Part shown: positions 1 through 7,497 of the stretch, one piece after another
Position numbering within the stretch: position 1 is the stretch's first letter
Layout: every line of letters starts with the position of its first letter
Assembly: GCA_964495755.1 (NCBI GenBank)
Contig: CAZBXU010000034.1
Coordinates: 1 to 24,129 of the forward strand
Direction of reading: 5' to 3'
DNA: 24,129 nucleotides
DNA from: JAFGQJ01 sp964495755
GTDB taxonomy: Bacteria; Spirochaetota; Spirochaetia; SZUA-6; DRHE01
Notes under the pieces: generated by a model
What the model saw: the letters and a program-made list of their open reading frames with translations, nothing else
Databases searched by the model: none
Told to the model about the DNA's origin: nothing
Position numbers and translations under genes: made by a program

Positions 1-1245
1 AAACAGCCATCGTTCTGTCAGCAGGAACGGAGCTCACCGAAGGCGTCATCCTTAATACTCACTTCCGCTTTCTGGGCGCCGAGCTCAAGGGTCTGGGGTT
101 TCACATCTTACGCTGTGTGCAGATCCCCGATGACGGCGAGCTGTACCGGCGGGAACTTCGCGAAGCCGCCCGGGCGGCCGCTCTGGTGATATGTACCGGA
201 GGATTGGGACCGACCAGCGACGACTTGACCAGAGAAATTGTGGCCGAAGTAGACGGTGTGGGCATAAGCATCGACCCGGCGATCTGGGAGGGACTGGTTG
301 CCCGCTACGCCTCCACGGGGCGCAGGATAGCCGAAACCAACCGCCGCCAGGCCAACATACCGGCCGGCTTCCAGATACTTCCCAACCAGGTAGGCACGGC
401 CCCGGGTTTCTGCGGAATGATGGCTAAGACTTTACTGGTAGCTCTACCCGGACCCCCGGCTGAGCTGGAGGAGATGTTTGTCAAACAGGCGCTGCCGGCC
501 ATCTTGGAACGCTTCGAAGCGCGGGGGCGATCGTCTCGGGCCGACGAGCTGGTCTGCACGGCCTTGATGATTCCCGAGTCCGTTCTCGAAGAGGCGCTGC
601 TGGACGCCCGTCGGCGGCACAGCCGGATGCTGTGGGGCACCCGGGTGGCGGAGGATCGCATCATGTTGACTCTGAGGGGACCGGAGCCGCAGGACCGGGA
701 GTCGGTATTCCAGGAGCTTGTCGAACGCTTCGGCCGGGTGAAGATTCGCAGAGGGGAGGTGAGGCCCAGCCTCCTGCTTTTCGATCTGCTGCGCTCCAGG
801 GGAGAATCGATTGCCCTGGCCGAGNNNNNNNNNNGTAGCCAAGCTGCTTACCGATATCCCAGGAAGCTCCCAGGTGTTCTGGGGCGCGGTGACGGCGTAC
901 TCCAACCAGGCCAAGTTTACTCTGCTGGGTGTTCCGGAGGATTTAATACAGAAACACGGGGCGGTTTCCGCCGAGGTCGCCTCGGCCATGTCCGCCGGTA
1001 TCCTGGAAAAAACACCTGCGGAGGTTGGCCTGTCGGTGACGGGTATCGCCGGACCGCAAGGAGGCACGGTGGACAAGCCCGTGGGTACGGTGTGGATTTC
1101 CGCCCGCCGCCGGGAGGGGCGGGAGCTGTGCCGTTCTTTCCTCTTTCCGGGCAACAGAGACTCGGTCAGGCGCCGCAGCGCGGCGGCGGCCATGCTTCTG
1201 GCGGAATGCCTGCTGTTGGGGCTGGAGGCCGGATTGGTCGACTAG
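1..1245 (+). CDS. cinA: CinA/PncC family protein (nicotinamide-nucleotide amidase), 5'-partial and interrupted by an N gap
   Basis: Two-domain CinA. The N-terminal half (molybdopterin-binding/COG1058 type, reading from base 3) has SAGTEL near the left edge, CTGGLGPTSDDLTRE and ALPGPPAELEEMF. The C-terminal half (NMN deamidase, PncC type) has VAKLLTDIPGSS, AYSNQAK, GAVSAEVA, GIAGPQGG and KPVGTVW. The family hydrolyses the amide of nicotinamide mononucleotide to recycle pyridine nucleotides; some CinA proteins also carry ADP-ribose pyrophosphatase activity. The gene starts upstream of the window: by comparison with the family only a few N-terminal residues are missing. Ten Ns at 825-834 change the apparent frame, so the two halves read in different frames here, but codons are complete on both sides. 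This indicates an assembly artefact, not a pseudogene. The stop TAG is at 1243-1245. It precedes rho on the same strand, but rho has its own promoter. Confidence 0.95.
825..834. other. Assembly gap (10 N) inside cinA
   Basis: Ten Ns follow the codons for ...ALAE and precede VAKLL... In E. coli YgaD/PncC the corresponding stretch between AE and VAK is SCTGGW, six residues or 18 nt. The placeholder is therefore probably shorter than the missing DNA. It hides the most conserved motif of the PncC domain. Confidence 0.85.
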
Positions 1246-1313
1246 AGACAGGGACGTTCAGGCTCCTTGAGTGCATCTGGGCGGCTCTGCCGGAACACCG
1301 GCCCCTGCACATC

Positions 1314-1342
1314 TTGACAGACTGCACGGTAATGACTATACT
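1314..1342 (+). promoter_or_regulatory. Sigma-70-type promoter of rho-rpmE
   Basis: TTGACA at 1314-1319 and TATACT at 1337-1342 are separated by 17 nt, six of six and five of six matches to consensus. Transcription would start near 1349, leaving a leader of roughly 220 nt before the rho ATG at 1567. This is the best promoter-like match I found in the window. Confidence 0.8.
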
Positions 1343-1348
1343 GATAGA

Positions 1349-1566
1349 GTACTTAAGCGGTCCTTTTCACAGCACAAAAGATTAGCTTGTCCTGTGCTCA
1401 ATAAGGTTGTCCAATAAGCATGCACCAGCATGGATAATACAATACACCGCCTCCGCTGAACTGGAAGAGACACGACGAAAATCCTTGAGCTGACGTTTCA
1501 TGGAACCGCCAACATACCAAACTACAGGATCTCACCACTAGAGTAAATGAAACACTGGAGCAATGC
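1349..1566 (+). promoter_or_regulatory. Long 5' leader of rho, candidate autoregulatory (rut-like) region
   Basis: This stretch (part of the 1246-1566 interval between cinA and rho) holds no convincing gene. It contains a loose inverted repeat AGCACA...TGTGCT near 1372-1400, a short stem CATGC-ACCA-GCATG near 1419-1432, and then about 100 nt visibly richer in C than G up to the start codon. A C-rich, weakly structured leader is what Rho binds, and rho is autoregulated by premature termination in its own leader in E. coli. The regulatory role here is inference. Confidence 0.4.
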
Positions 1567-3315
1567 ATGGCAATCATCCGAAAGAAAAAGAAAGCGAACG
1601 GAACTGAAGCGATGGACTATTTGAACAGGGAAAACCAACTCAATATGGGGCTCGATACGCAGGACGGAGACGGAAACGGTACCGGCCCCGGTCAGACCGA
1701 GGAAAGAGAATTGGAGGAGGTTGTGAACAGCGAAGCGAGTGCCTCCGATCCGTCCGATCCCGAACCGGAAAACCCGGTTGCCGCCTCGCAGGGAGGGCGG
1801 AGAGAGCAGTCGAACAGAAGCCAGGCTCCGAAACGGCCGAAGAAGAAAAAGATCCGGGTCGAGCTGATAAAGGAAGCAGGTCAGGGTGGACAGGATGCAG
1901 CGGAGGTTGCTTCCTCCGCCCCTGTGGAGGAGCAACGGACGAGTGAAGGCAGGCCTTCCGCCGCCAAAGAACAGCCGCCCGCTGAAGCGCAGCGAGGGGC
2001 CAGGGAAGAGTACAGGAAGATCAGCGTCGAGAGCCGGGAAAAGCTGACCATCAACGAGCTGGCCGGGATGAACATGCGGGAGCTGCGGCGGGTGGCTACC
2101 GGGATGGGTGTCAATCACGAGACCCTGATCTCGATGAAGAAGCAGGAAATCATCTTCAGTATTCTCAAGATGCATACCGAGCGCAGCGGGCAGATTCACG
2201 CCCAGGGAGCCTTGGAGATCCTGCCCGACGGTTACGGGTTCCTCCGTTCGCCCCACTACAGTTATCTGCCCGGACCTGACGATATCTACATCTCTCCCTC
2301 GCAGATCCGGCTGTTCAACCTGAAGACCGGAGATACGGTTTCGGGGCAGATCCGGCCCCCCAAAGAGGGCGAGCGTTTCTTCGCCATGCTGCGGGTGGAG
2401 AGTGTGAACTTCGACAAACCGGAAGAGGCCCAGAGCAGGATTCCTTTCGAGAATCTCACCCCTCTTTACCCCGATGAGATTATCAACATGGAAACGACTG
2501 GAGAGGAGATTTCTACCCGGCTGATTAACCTGTTCTGCCCCATCGGCAAGGGGCAAAGGGCACTGATCGTTTCACCCCCTCGGGCGGGCAAGACGATCAT
2601 CATGCAGAAGATCGCCAACGCAATCACCGCCAATCATCCCGAAATATTCGTTATCGTGCTCCTGATCGACGAACGTCCGGAAGAGGTAACGGATATGCAG
2701 CGGAATGTCGAGGGGGAGGTCGTGTCATCGACCTTCGACGAACAGTCTTCCCGGCATGTCCAAGTGGCGGAGATGGTTATCGAAAAGGCAAAGCGGTTGG
2801 TGGAGCACAAAAGGGATGTGATCATCCTTCTCGACTCGATCACCAGGTTGGCTCGGGCCTACAACCAAACCGTACCCACCTCGGGGAAAATTCTCTCCGG
2901 AGGAGTCGATTCCAACGCTCTGCACAAACCGAAGCGTTTCTTCGGCGCCGCCAGGAATATCGAGCAGGGAGGCAGCCTTACGATTGTCGCCACAGCTTTG
3001 ATCGAAACAGGAAGTCGAATGGACGAGGTGATCTTCGAGGAGTTCAAAGGAACGGGGAATATGGAGATTAATCTGGACCGCAGGCTTTCCGACCGGCGCC
3101 TCTTTCCCGCCATCAACATCAAGAAATCCGGCACTCGAAAGGAAGAGCTGCTGCTGTCGGAAGATGTGTTGAGCAAACTGTGGGTCCTACGCAAGGTTAT
3201 TGGGCCGATGGACGACCTGGAGGTCATCGAGTTGCTCATTGACAGGATGAAAAAATCCAAGAATAATGAGGCGTTTTTAAAGTCGATGAACACCTCAACG
3301 ACAGACGAAATGTAA
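1567..3315 (+). CDS. rho: Transcription termination factor Rho with long charged N-terminal extension
   Basis: Hexameric RNA-dependent ATPase/helicase that terminates transcription at unstructured C-rich RNA. The protein is 582 aa against about 420 in E. coli. The excess is residues 1 to ~155: Lys runs (KKKK at 6-9, KKKK at 92-95), acidic and Gly/Ser/Pro/Gln-rich stretches, predicted by eye to be disordered. The Rho N-terminal helical domain follows at ~160-205 (LAGMNMRELRRVA), then the cold-shock-like RNA-binding domain at ~208-285 (LPDGYGFLRSP), Walker A SPPRAGKT at 336-343, Walker B VIILLDSITR at 418-427, then the Q-loop region PTSGKILSGGVDS and GTGNMEI. The ATG is supported by GGAG seven bases upstream. 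rpmE follows after 10 nt, so the two are probably co-transcribed. Confidence 0.98.
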   Translation: MAIIRKKKKANGTEAMDYLNRENQLNMGLDTQDGDGNGTGPGQTEERELEEVVNSEASASDPSDPEPENPVAASQGGRREQSNRSQAPKRPKKKKIRVELIKEAGQGGQDAAEVASSAPVEEQRTSEGRPSAAKEQPPAEAQRGAREEYRKISVESREKLTINELAGMNMRELRRVATGMGVNHETLISMKKQEIIFSILKMHTERSGQIHAQGALEILPDGYGFLRSPHYSYLPGPDDIYISPSQIRLFNLKTGDTVSGQIRPPKEGERFFAMLRVESVNFDKPEEAQSRIPFENLTPLYPDEIINMETTGEEISTRLINLFCPIGKGQRALIVSPPRAGKTIIMQKIANAITANHPEIFVIVLLIDERPEEVTDMQRNVEGEVVSSTFDEQSSRHVQVAEMVIEKAKRLVEHKRDVIILLDSITRLARAYNQTVPTSGKILSGGVDSNALHKPKRFFGAARNIEQGGSLTIVATALIETGSRMDEVIFEEFKGTGNMEINLDRRLSDRRLFPAINIKKSGTRKEELLLSEDVLSKLWVLRKVIGPMDDLEVIELLIDRMKKSKNNEAFLKSMNTSTTDEM

Positions 3316-3325
3316 GGAACGAAGT

Positions 3326-3529
3326 ATGAAGAAAGACATTCACCCGAAATACGAACCCACCACGGTAACCTGTGCCTGTGGCAATGTCTTCGAGATCCGC
3401 TCGACGGCGAAGGATGTCAAGGTGGAGATTTGTTCGAACTGTCACCCATTCTTTACGGGGAAGCAGAAGTTGGTGGACACCGCCGGACGGGTGGAGCGGT
3501 TCAAGAAAAGATACAACATCAAAGACTGA
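3326..3529 (+). CDS. rpmE: 50S ribosomal protein L31 (zinc-binding form)
   Basis: 67 aa, the usual L31 length, starting MKKDIHPKYEP. It has the Zn-ligand set of the C+ type: CAC at residues 16-18 and CSNC at 36-39, then HPFFTGKQKLVDTAGRVERFKKRY, the conserved L31 C-terminus. It sits in the 50S central protuberance and contributes to the intersubunit bridge; the C+ form also acts as a zinc store in species that carry a zinc-free paralogue. An AAGGAA-like ribosome site precedes the ATG. It is transcribed with rho. Its last 11 bases overlap the 3' end of the convergent Mut7-C gene, and no hairpin-plus-T terminator lies between them. Confidence 0.98.
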   Translation: MKKDIHPKYEPTTVTCACGNVFEIRSTAKDVKVEICSNCHPFFTGKQKLVDTAGRVERFKKRYNIKD

Positions 3530-4271
3530 TCTTAACCTCTAAAAACCTTCTCATACTCTCCCAGTGCGAACCCTGCCAGTACACGCGGCCGCATTCGGGG
3601 CAGGTTCTGAAGCGATCGTAGGTCCGGGCAACATATGGAGGGACCGAGGACACGACCTTTGCTGTATCGACATCCTTCAAGAGGGCATTGCAGCGCAGGC
3701 AGCGTGTAAACGGCCGGATCTTTGTCCTGAGATCGAATCGTTGAAGAACTTCGATCAGCTGCTCCAGAGGTTGATCGGAGCGGATCCAATATCCATGGCT
3801 GATGATAGTGCGCTTGAGAAGTTCCCGGTCACGGGTCAGGGCGATCCTTCTGTGCTCATGGGAGATGCGCGATAAATCCCCGTCGTCGAAAGAATTGGAG
3901 TACAGGCTGTCGAAACCGAGCATGCGCAGAAGTCTGGCTAATCTGCCGAGGTGAACGTCCAGAACAAAGCTGCTTTGCCGCAAACCCATAGGGCGTACCT
4001 TGGTCAGGCCGCCGATTTCCAGAGACTCGAATACCGGATATACACTGATTTGGTTTCCCTCCACCACTTGCCTGTCGAAGGGCACGGATTGACCGTCCAC
4101 CAGAACAAGATCCACCTCGGTGTGAGGGACGCCGAGAGACTCAATTACGGCTTTCACGGTATCACCGTCGTGAAAACGAACGCGGAAAGGTCTCTTCCTT
4201 CCCTCCTTTGGAAGGAAATCGTTGAGTTCTTCGTAGAAACGGAGGGTTACTTCTCCGGATTTTGCAGCCAT
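3519..4271 (-). CDS. ThiS-like / Mut7-C RNase domain protein
   Basis: About 250 aa. Residues ~8-85 form a ubiquitin/ThiS-like fold of the Mut7-C-associated type (LRFYEELNDFLP, VKAVIESLGVPHTEVDLVLVDG, ISVYPVFESLEI). Residues ~98-240 form a Mut7-C (PIN-like nuclease) domain beginning FVLDVHLGRLARLLRMLGFD, with RRIALTRDRELL and a terminal zinc ribbon CLRC...CPECGRVYW. The family is a predicted RNase; its substrate is not known to me. The frame stays open upstream to a GTG at 4454, but those extra residues overlap the preceding gene and do not resemble the family, so I start at ATG 4271 (ATG 4277 is an alternative). It lies about 110 nt downstream of the cNMP pair on the same strand and may be co-transcribed with it. 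Confidence 0.85.
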   Translation of the reverse strand: MAAKSGEVTLRFYEELNDFLPKEGRKRPFRVRFHDGDTVKAVIESLGVPHTEVDLVLVDGQSVPFDRQVVEGNQISVYPVFESLEIGGLTKVRPMGLRQSSFVLDVHLGRLARLLRMLGFDSLYSNSFDDGDLSRISHEHRRIALTRDRELLKRTIISHGYWIRSDQPLEQLIEVLQRFDLRTKIRPFTRCLRCNALLKDVDTAKVVSSVPPYVARTYDRFRTCPECGRVYWQGSHWESMRRFLEVKISL

Positions 4272-4381
4272 TGACATGTATCTATGATAAAGAGTTTCAG
4301 CTAATCTGTCCTGGAAATCAAATGAGGGGAAGGACACTATCCTTGCCGCCGGCGGGTCTTGGCCTGTTGGTCTGTCTTGAT

Positions 4382-4807
4382 CTATAGATCCGTGAGTTTT
4401 TTGATCATCTGTCGAATTCGGCTGGACATTGATACCAGCAGGCGTTTGGTCCACTGCGGGCTGGCTGCAAAGATCTCCTGGAAATTCTCTTTTGAAAACA
4501 CCAGGGTCTCCACCGGACCCTTTGTGATCACGGTTGCCGATCGCACCGATTTGTCGAAAAAGCTCATCTCTCCGATCAGCTCCCCCTTTCCCAGAGTGGC
4601 CATTACTTTGTACTTGTCCCCCATCTTGCGGGTGATGTAGACCTCCCCAGAGAGGATCCAGTAGATTTCCTGCTGGATGTCCCCTTCCTTGATGAGAACC
4701 GTCTTGTCTCCGTACTTCCTGCCGAACTTGGCGATTATTTCGTCGTTGATCGCCTCTTCAGCCTGGAAGGCGATCTTCATAATTTCTGCATAATTCTGAT
4801 CGGACAT
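4382..4807 (-). CDS. Stand-alone cyclic nucleotide-binding domain protein
   Basis: About 141 aa, consisting almost entirely of one cNMP-binding beta-roll (VLIKEGDIQQEIYWILSGEVYI) with a phosphate-binding cassette LIGEMSFFDKSVRSATV that keeps the Glu and Arg used to hold the cyclic phosphate. No HTH, kinase or channel domain follows; the C-terminus is a short basic helix (RIRQMIKKLTDL). It is therefore a receptor module that probably acts by protein contact. I use ATG 4807, preceded by an AGGGG-type site. An in-frame TTG at 4828 overlaps the upstream stop as TTGA and is a possible alternative, coupled start. The ligand (cAMP, cGMP or none) is not shown by the sequence. Confidence 0.85.
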   Translation of the reverse strand: MSDQNYAEIMKIAFQAEEAINDEIIAKFGRKYGDKTVLIKEGDIQQEIYWILSGEVYITRKMGDKYKVMATLGKGELIGEMSFFDKSVRSATVITKGPVETLVFSKENFQEIFAASPQWTKRLLVSMSSRIRQMIKKLTDL

Positions 4808-4824
4808 CCTATCAGCCCCTATCC

Positions 4825-5214
4825 TCAACCTGATTCAAGACGATCTCCAAACTCGGCATTCAGGATTCTCAGTGTTCGGGTCAGACCGGTGATTGTTTCG
4901 AGGGCCAGCTCCCAGGATACGCTCGACGCTACGTCGAACCCCTCCCTATCCCATCTATACAGAATCGAGTTTTCCATACAATAGGCTGTGGTTAGACGGG
5001 GGCAATCGAGAAGAGTCTCCACAGTGCCGAATACCGAATCGGGTTGAAGATACATCGGAATCATCGCTCCATTGGCAAGAGATATCTCCATCCGAATGAG
5101 ACCGGCTATAATGTAGTAAATGGGGTGATTCGAAGGGGGATCACCGGCCGAGTATATCCGCTTTCCCGGCTCGATCCGCACTTTTTCCCCGTACTGTAGG
5201 TCGGCTTCCGTCAT
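4825..5214 (-). CDS. Divergent cyclic nucleotide-binding-like protein
   Basis: 129 aa with the beta-roll pattern of a cNMP domain (IEPGKRIYSAGDPPSNHPIYYIIAGLIRMEI). The phosphate-binding cassette is degenerate: FGTVETLLDCPRLTTAYC replaces the FGE...RSATV consensus, so nucleotide binding may be lost. No other domain is present. ATG 5214 has GGAG five bases upstream. It is the first gene of the minus-strand run 5214-3519 and directly precedes the second, more canonical cNMP protein; the tandem arrangement suggests a duplicated pair that may work together. The interval to galK (5215-5320) must hold the promoter; I saw no strong minus-strand match there. Confidence 0.8.
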   Translation of the reverse strand: MTEADLQYGEKVRIEPGKRIYSAGDPPSNHPIYYIIAGLIRMEISLANGAMIPMYLQPDSVFGTVETLLDCPRLTTAYCMENSILYRWDREGFDVASSVSWELALETITGLTRTLRILNAEFGDRLESG

Positions 5215-5253
5215 AAAGGCTCCGTATCGCCCGGCGTACCCAAATGCATTTTA

Positions 5254-5282
5254 TTGAATTCTTTTACTTTTTCCCTTAGAAT
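5254..5282 (+). promoter_or_regulatory. Probable sigma-70 promoter of galK-surE
   Basis: TTGAAT at 5254-5259 and TAGAAT at 5277-5282 with a 17-nt spacer, in an AT-rich pocket between divergent genes. GGAG at 5311-5314 is the ribosome site for galK at 5321. Confidence 0.55.
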
Positions 5283-5320
5283 ATAGCACCGTTTTCAATT
5301 TCATTCCAGCGGAGTAATTT

Positions 5321-6481
5321 ATGGACGATCTGATTTGCAGCCATCTGGAAGAGTATGGCCAGGGTCCCAACATCATCGCACAAGCGCCGGGTCGGGTCAA
5401 TCTTATTGGCGAACATACCGATTACAATGAAGGTTTCGTACTTCCGATGGCCATCGACTACTACGTTAGGGTAGCGCTGTCCAGAAGAAAGGATCAGCAC
5501 CTCCGCTTCTTTTCAGGGGATTTCAAGGACCGGAAGCGTACCAGCCTGAGCAATCTGCGCTTCAAAAAGGAGGACCGCTGGGCGAACTACCCAAAGGGAA
5601 TCATCAGTGTACTGCTGAATCGGGGCTACGATATCGGGGGTTTGAGTTTTACGGTCATGGGGAATATTCCCATCGCAGTAGGCCTTTCCTCTTCCGCCGC
5701 CTTGGAAGTGGCGACCGCCTATGCGGTTCAGAAATTGCTCGGGGTCGAGATCTCAGGGCCTGAGCTTGCGCGTCTGGCCCAAGATGCGGAGAACAGCTTT
5801 GTGGGCGTTCAGTGCGGTATCATGGATCAGTTTGTCTCCCGGATGGCCCAGGCGGGCTCCGCCATGTTTATCGATACCCGTAGCATGGAGTACCGTCACA
5901 TCCCGATAAACCTTCAAACCGTGAAGATTCTGATAACCAACTCCAGCGTACCTCGAAACCTGGTGGATTCGGAGTACAATCAGCGCCGTGCAGAGTGTGA
6001 GAAATGTGTCAGTCTGTTGAGCGCGCGCAAATCCGGACGTTCCCTGCGGGACTATAGTGCGGCGGATCTTCGGGACAGCATGGGCCTGATCCCGGAGACC
6101 ACTCGCAAACGCTGCCTGCACGTGGTCGAAGAAAACGAACGGGTGCGGGAGGCGGAAGGAGCCCTGAAAAAGAACGATATCGTAAGCTTCGGAAAGCTGA
6201 TGAACCGTTCCCACGAGAGCCTGAGGGATCAGTACGAAGTTTCCTGTCCCGAGCTGGACTGGTTGGTCAAGCGCGCCTGGGAGACCGAGGGTGTCTATGG
6301 GTCCCGAATGACCGGAGCCGGGTTCGGCGGCTGCACAGTGACCTTGATCGAGGAAAAGGCAATCCCCAAATACGAAGCTCGATTGGAAGCCTATGAGAAA
6401 ATATTCAGTTTCAAACCTGAGACCTTCGTGTGTCGTCCCGCCGACGGTGCGCGGATCGTCTTCCAGCAGGATGGACCTTGA
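5321..6481 (+). CDS. galK: Galactokinase
   Basis: GHMP kinase of 386 aa, the normal galactokinase length. It phosphorylates galactose at C1 using ATP in the Leloir pathway. The galactokinase signature PGRVNLIGEHTDYNEG is at residues 23-38, the ATP-binding motif GLSSSAALE at 121-129, the catalytic Asp region GIMDQF at 166-171, and motif III MTGAGFGGCTV near 330-340. The start ATG has GGAG six bases upstream. No galT or galE is next to it; the only partner is surE, whose start overlaps the galK stop (TTGA at 6478-6481), so the two are translationally coupled despite unrelated functions. Confidence 0.97.
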   Translation: MDDLICSHLEEYGQGPNIIAQAPGRVNLIGEHTDYNEGFVLPMAIDYYVRVALSRRKDQHLRFFSGDFKDRKRTSLSNLRFKKEDRWANYPKGIISVLLNRGYDIGGLSFTVMGNIPIAVGLSSSAALEVATAYAVQKLLGVEISGPELARLAQDAENSFVGVQCGIMDQFVSRMAQAGSAMFIDTRSMEYRHIPINLQTVKILITNSSVPRNLVDSEYNQRRAECEKCVSLLSARKSGRSLRDYSAADLRDSMGLIPETTRKRCLHVVEENERVREAEGALKKNDIVSFGKLMNRSHESLRDQYEVSCPELDWLVKRAWETEGVYGSRMTGAGFGGCTVTLIEEKAIPKYEARLEAYEKIFSFKPETFVCRPADGARIVFQQDGP

Positions 6482-7227
6482 AAATTTTACTATCCAACGA
6501 CGACGGAATTGAAAGTCATGGCCTGCGGTTTCTGCAGAAGGCACTACAGATGGAGCACGAGGTCTGGGTCGTAGCTCCGGATTCCAATCGCAGCGGCAGT
6601 TCCCACTCCATCACATTGGGCAATCCGACCAAGTTCAGAAAGATTGCCGAGAGGGAGTACGCCTCCGGAGGGACTCCGGCAGACTGTGTGCTCCACGCCT
6701 GCCTGGGACTCGTGCCCGTGGACATTGAAATGGTGGTTGCCGGGATAAACCTGGGTCCGAACCTGGGCACGGATATCGTTTATTCGGGAACAGCCGCCGC
6801 TGCCCGGCAAGGGGCGTTCATGGGAAAACCGGCGGTCGCCTGTTCTCTCAACGCCTTTAAGCCGCCGTACCATCTTGATTTCGCCGTGGACTTCATGACC
6901 AGGAATCTATCCGCGATCCGGGCGCTATGGTCCGAGAACCATTTCCTTAATATCAACTTCCCCAACAAGACAGAAGCAGCGGAACCCGTGATAACCATCC
7001 CCACCCGGCGGATCTACGAAGATGAGCTGGTCCGATTTACCTCTCCCCAGGGAGACTTGTACAGTTTTATCGGGGGGCAAATTCCCGGTGGTATGAAGGA
7101 GGAAGGTTCAGATTTCGGAGCCGTAGAGGCGGGATACGCTTCGCTTTCCCCCATATTGATTCATCCGGCCAATCACGAAGTGGAGGAACGTTACCGGGAA
7201 GCCGCCTTTATCTGGAAGAACGATTAA
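6478..7227 (+). CDS. surE: 5'/3'-nucleotidase SurE
   Basis: 249 aa. It starts at TTG 6478 within TTGA shared with the galK stop; that start gives the family N-terminus (M)KILLSNDDG, with the metal-binding Asp8-Asp9. Further family motifs are PDSNRSGSSHS (Ser39 region), GTPADCV and AGINLGPNLG followed by VYSGTAAAARQGAFMGKPAVA. SurE is a divalent-metal nucleoside monophosphatase, and some members also attack short polyphosphate. A longer in-frame start at GTG 6430 would add residues unlike the family. An AGGA-type ribosome site lies about eight bases before the TTG. Confidence 0.95.
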   Translation: MKILLSNDDGIESHGLRFLQKALQMEHEVWVVAPDSNRSGSSHSITLGNPTKFRKIAEREYASGGTPADCVLHACLGLVPVDIEMVVAGINLGPNLGTDIVYSGTAAAARQGAFMGKPAVACSLNAFKPPYHLDFAVDFMTRNLSAIRALWSENHFLNINFPNKTEAAEPVITIPTRRIYEDELVRFTSPQGDLYSFIGGQIPGGMKEEGSDFGAVEAGYASLSPILIHPANHEVEERYREAAFIWKND

Positions 7228-7302
7228 TATTGCCGGATAAAGGTGGCAACCGAACAGGTCGATACTAGAATTGGATTGCACGAGAGTGCATGGAGTACAG
7301 AG

Positions 7303-7479
7303 ATGAATATCGAGCATATTTCATCCAACCAACCATCCCCTGAGACACACCCCCAGGGTGCCGGCGGCGGACAAGAGGTTATTGATCTGCGGCAGATAAA
7401 GAGCATCCTCTATCTCGGGGTGAAAGGAAAGCTCATCGTACCGGCAGGTGAAACTCACCGTGTAGATACCTTCGTCTGA
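7303..7479 (+). CDS. Small protein of unknown function (58 codons)
   Basis: An open frame from ATG 7303 with GGAG seven bases upstream, ending TGA just before the next gene. The protein has a Pro/Gly-rich first third and then a compact part VIDLRQIKSILYLGVKGKLIV followed by PAGETHRVDTFV, which looks like a folded small domain rather than random translation. The frame is also open upstream to a GTG at 7243, but without a comparable ribosome site. I do not recognise the family. Its stop lies 18 nt before the ATG of the TPR-NHL-vWA gene, which itself lacks a clear ribosome site, so coupling is plausible. Confidence 0.55.
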   Translation: MNIEHISSNQPSPETHPQGAGGGQEVIDLRQIKSILYLGVKGKLIVPAGETHRVDTFV

Positions 7480-7497
7480 TTTGTGTATAGTACCTTG

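Noticed and set aside
1522..2556. A 344-codon minus-strand open frame opposite rho
   Set aside because: Antisense of the rho extension and RNA-binding domain, with no domain or start signal.
4278..4454. N-terminal extension of the Mut7-C protein to GTG 4454
   Set aside because: It overlaps the preceding cNMP gene by 73 bp and adds residues unlike the family, whose fold begins near ATG 4271.
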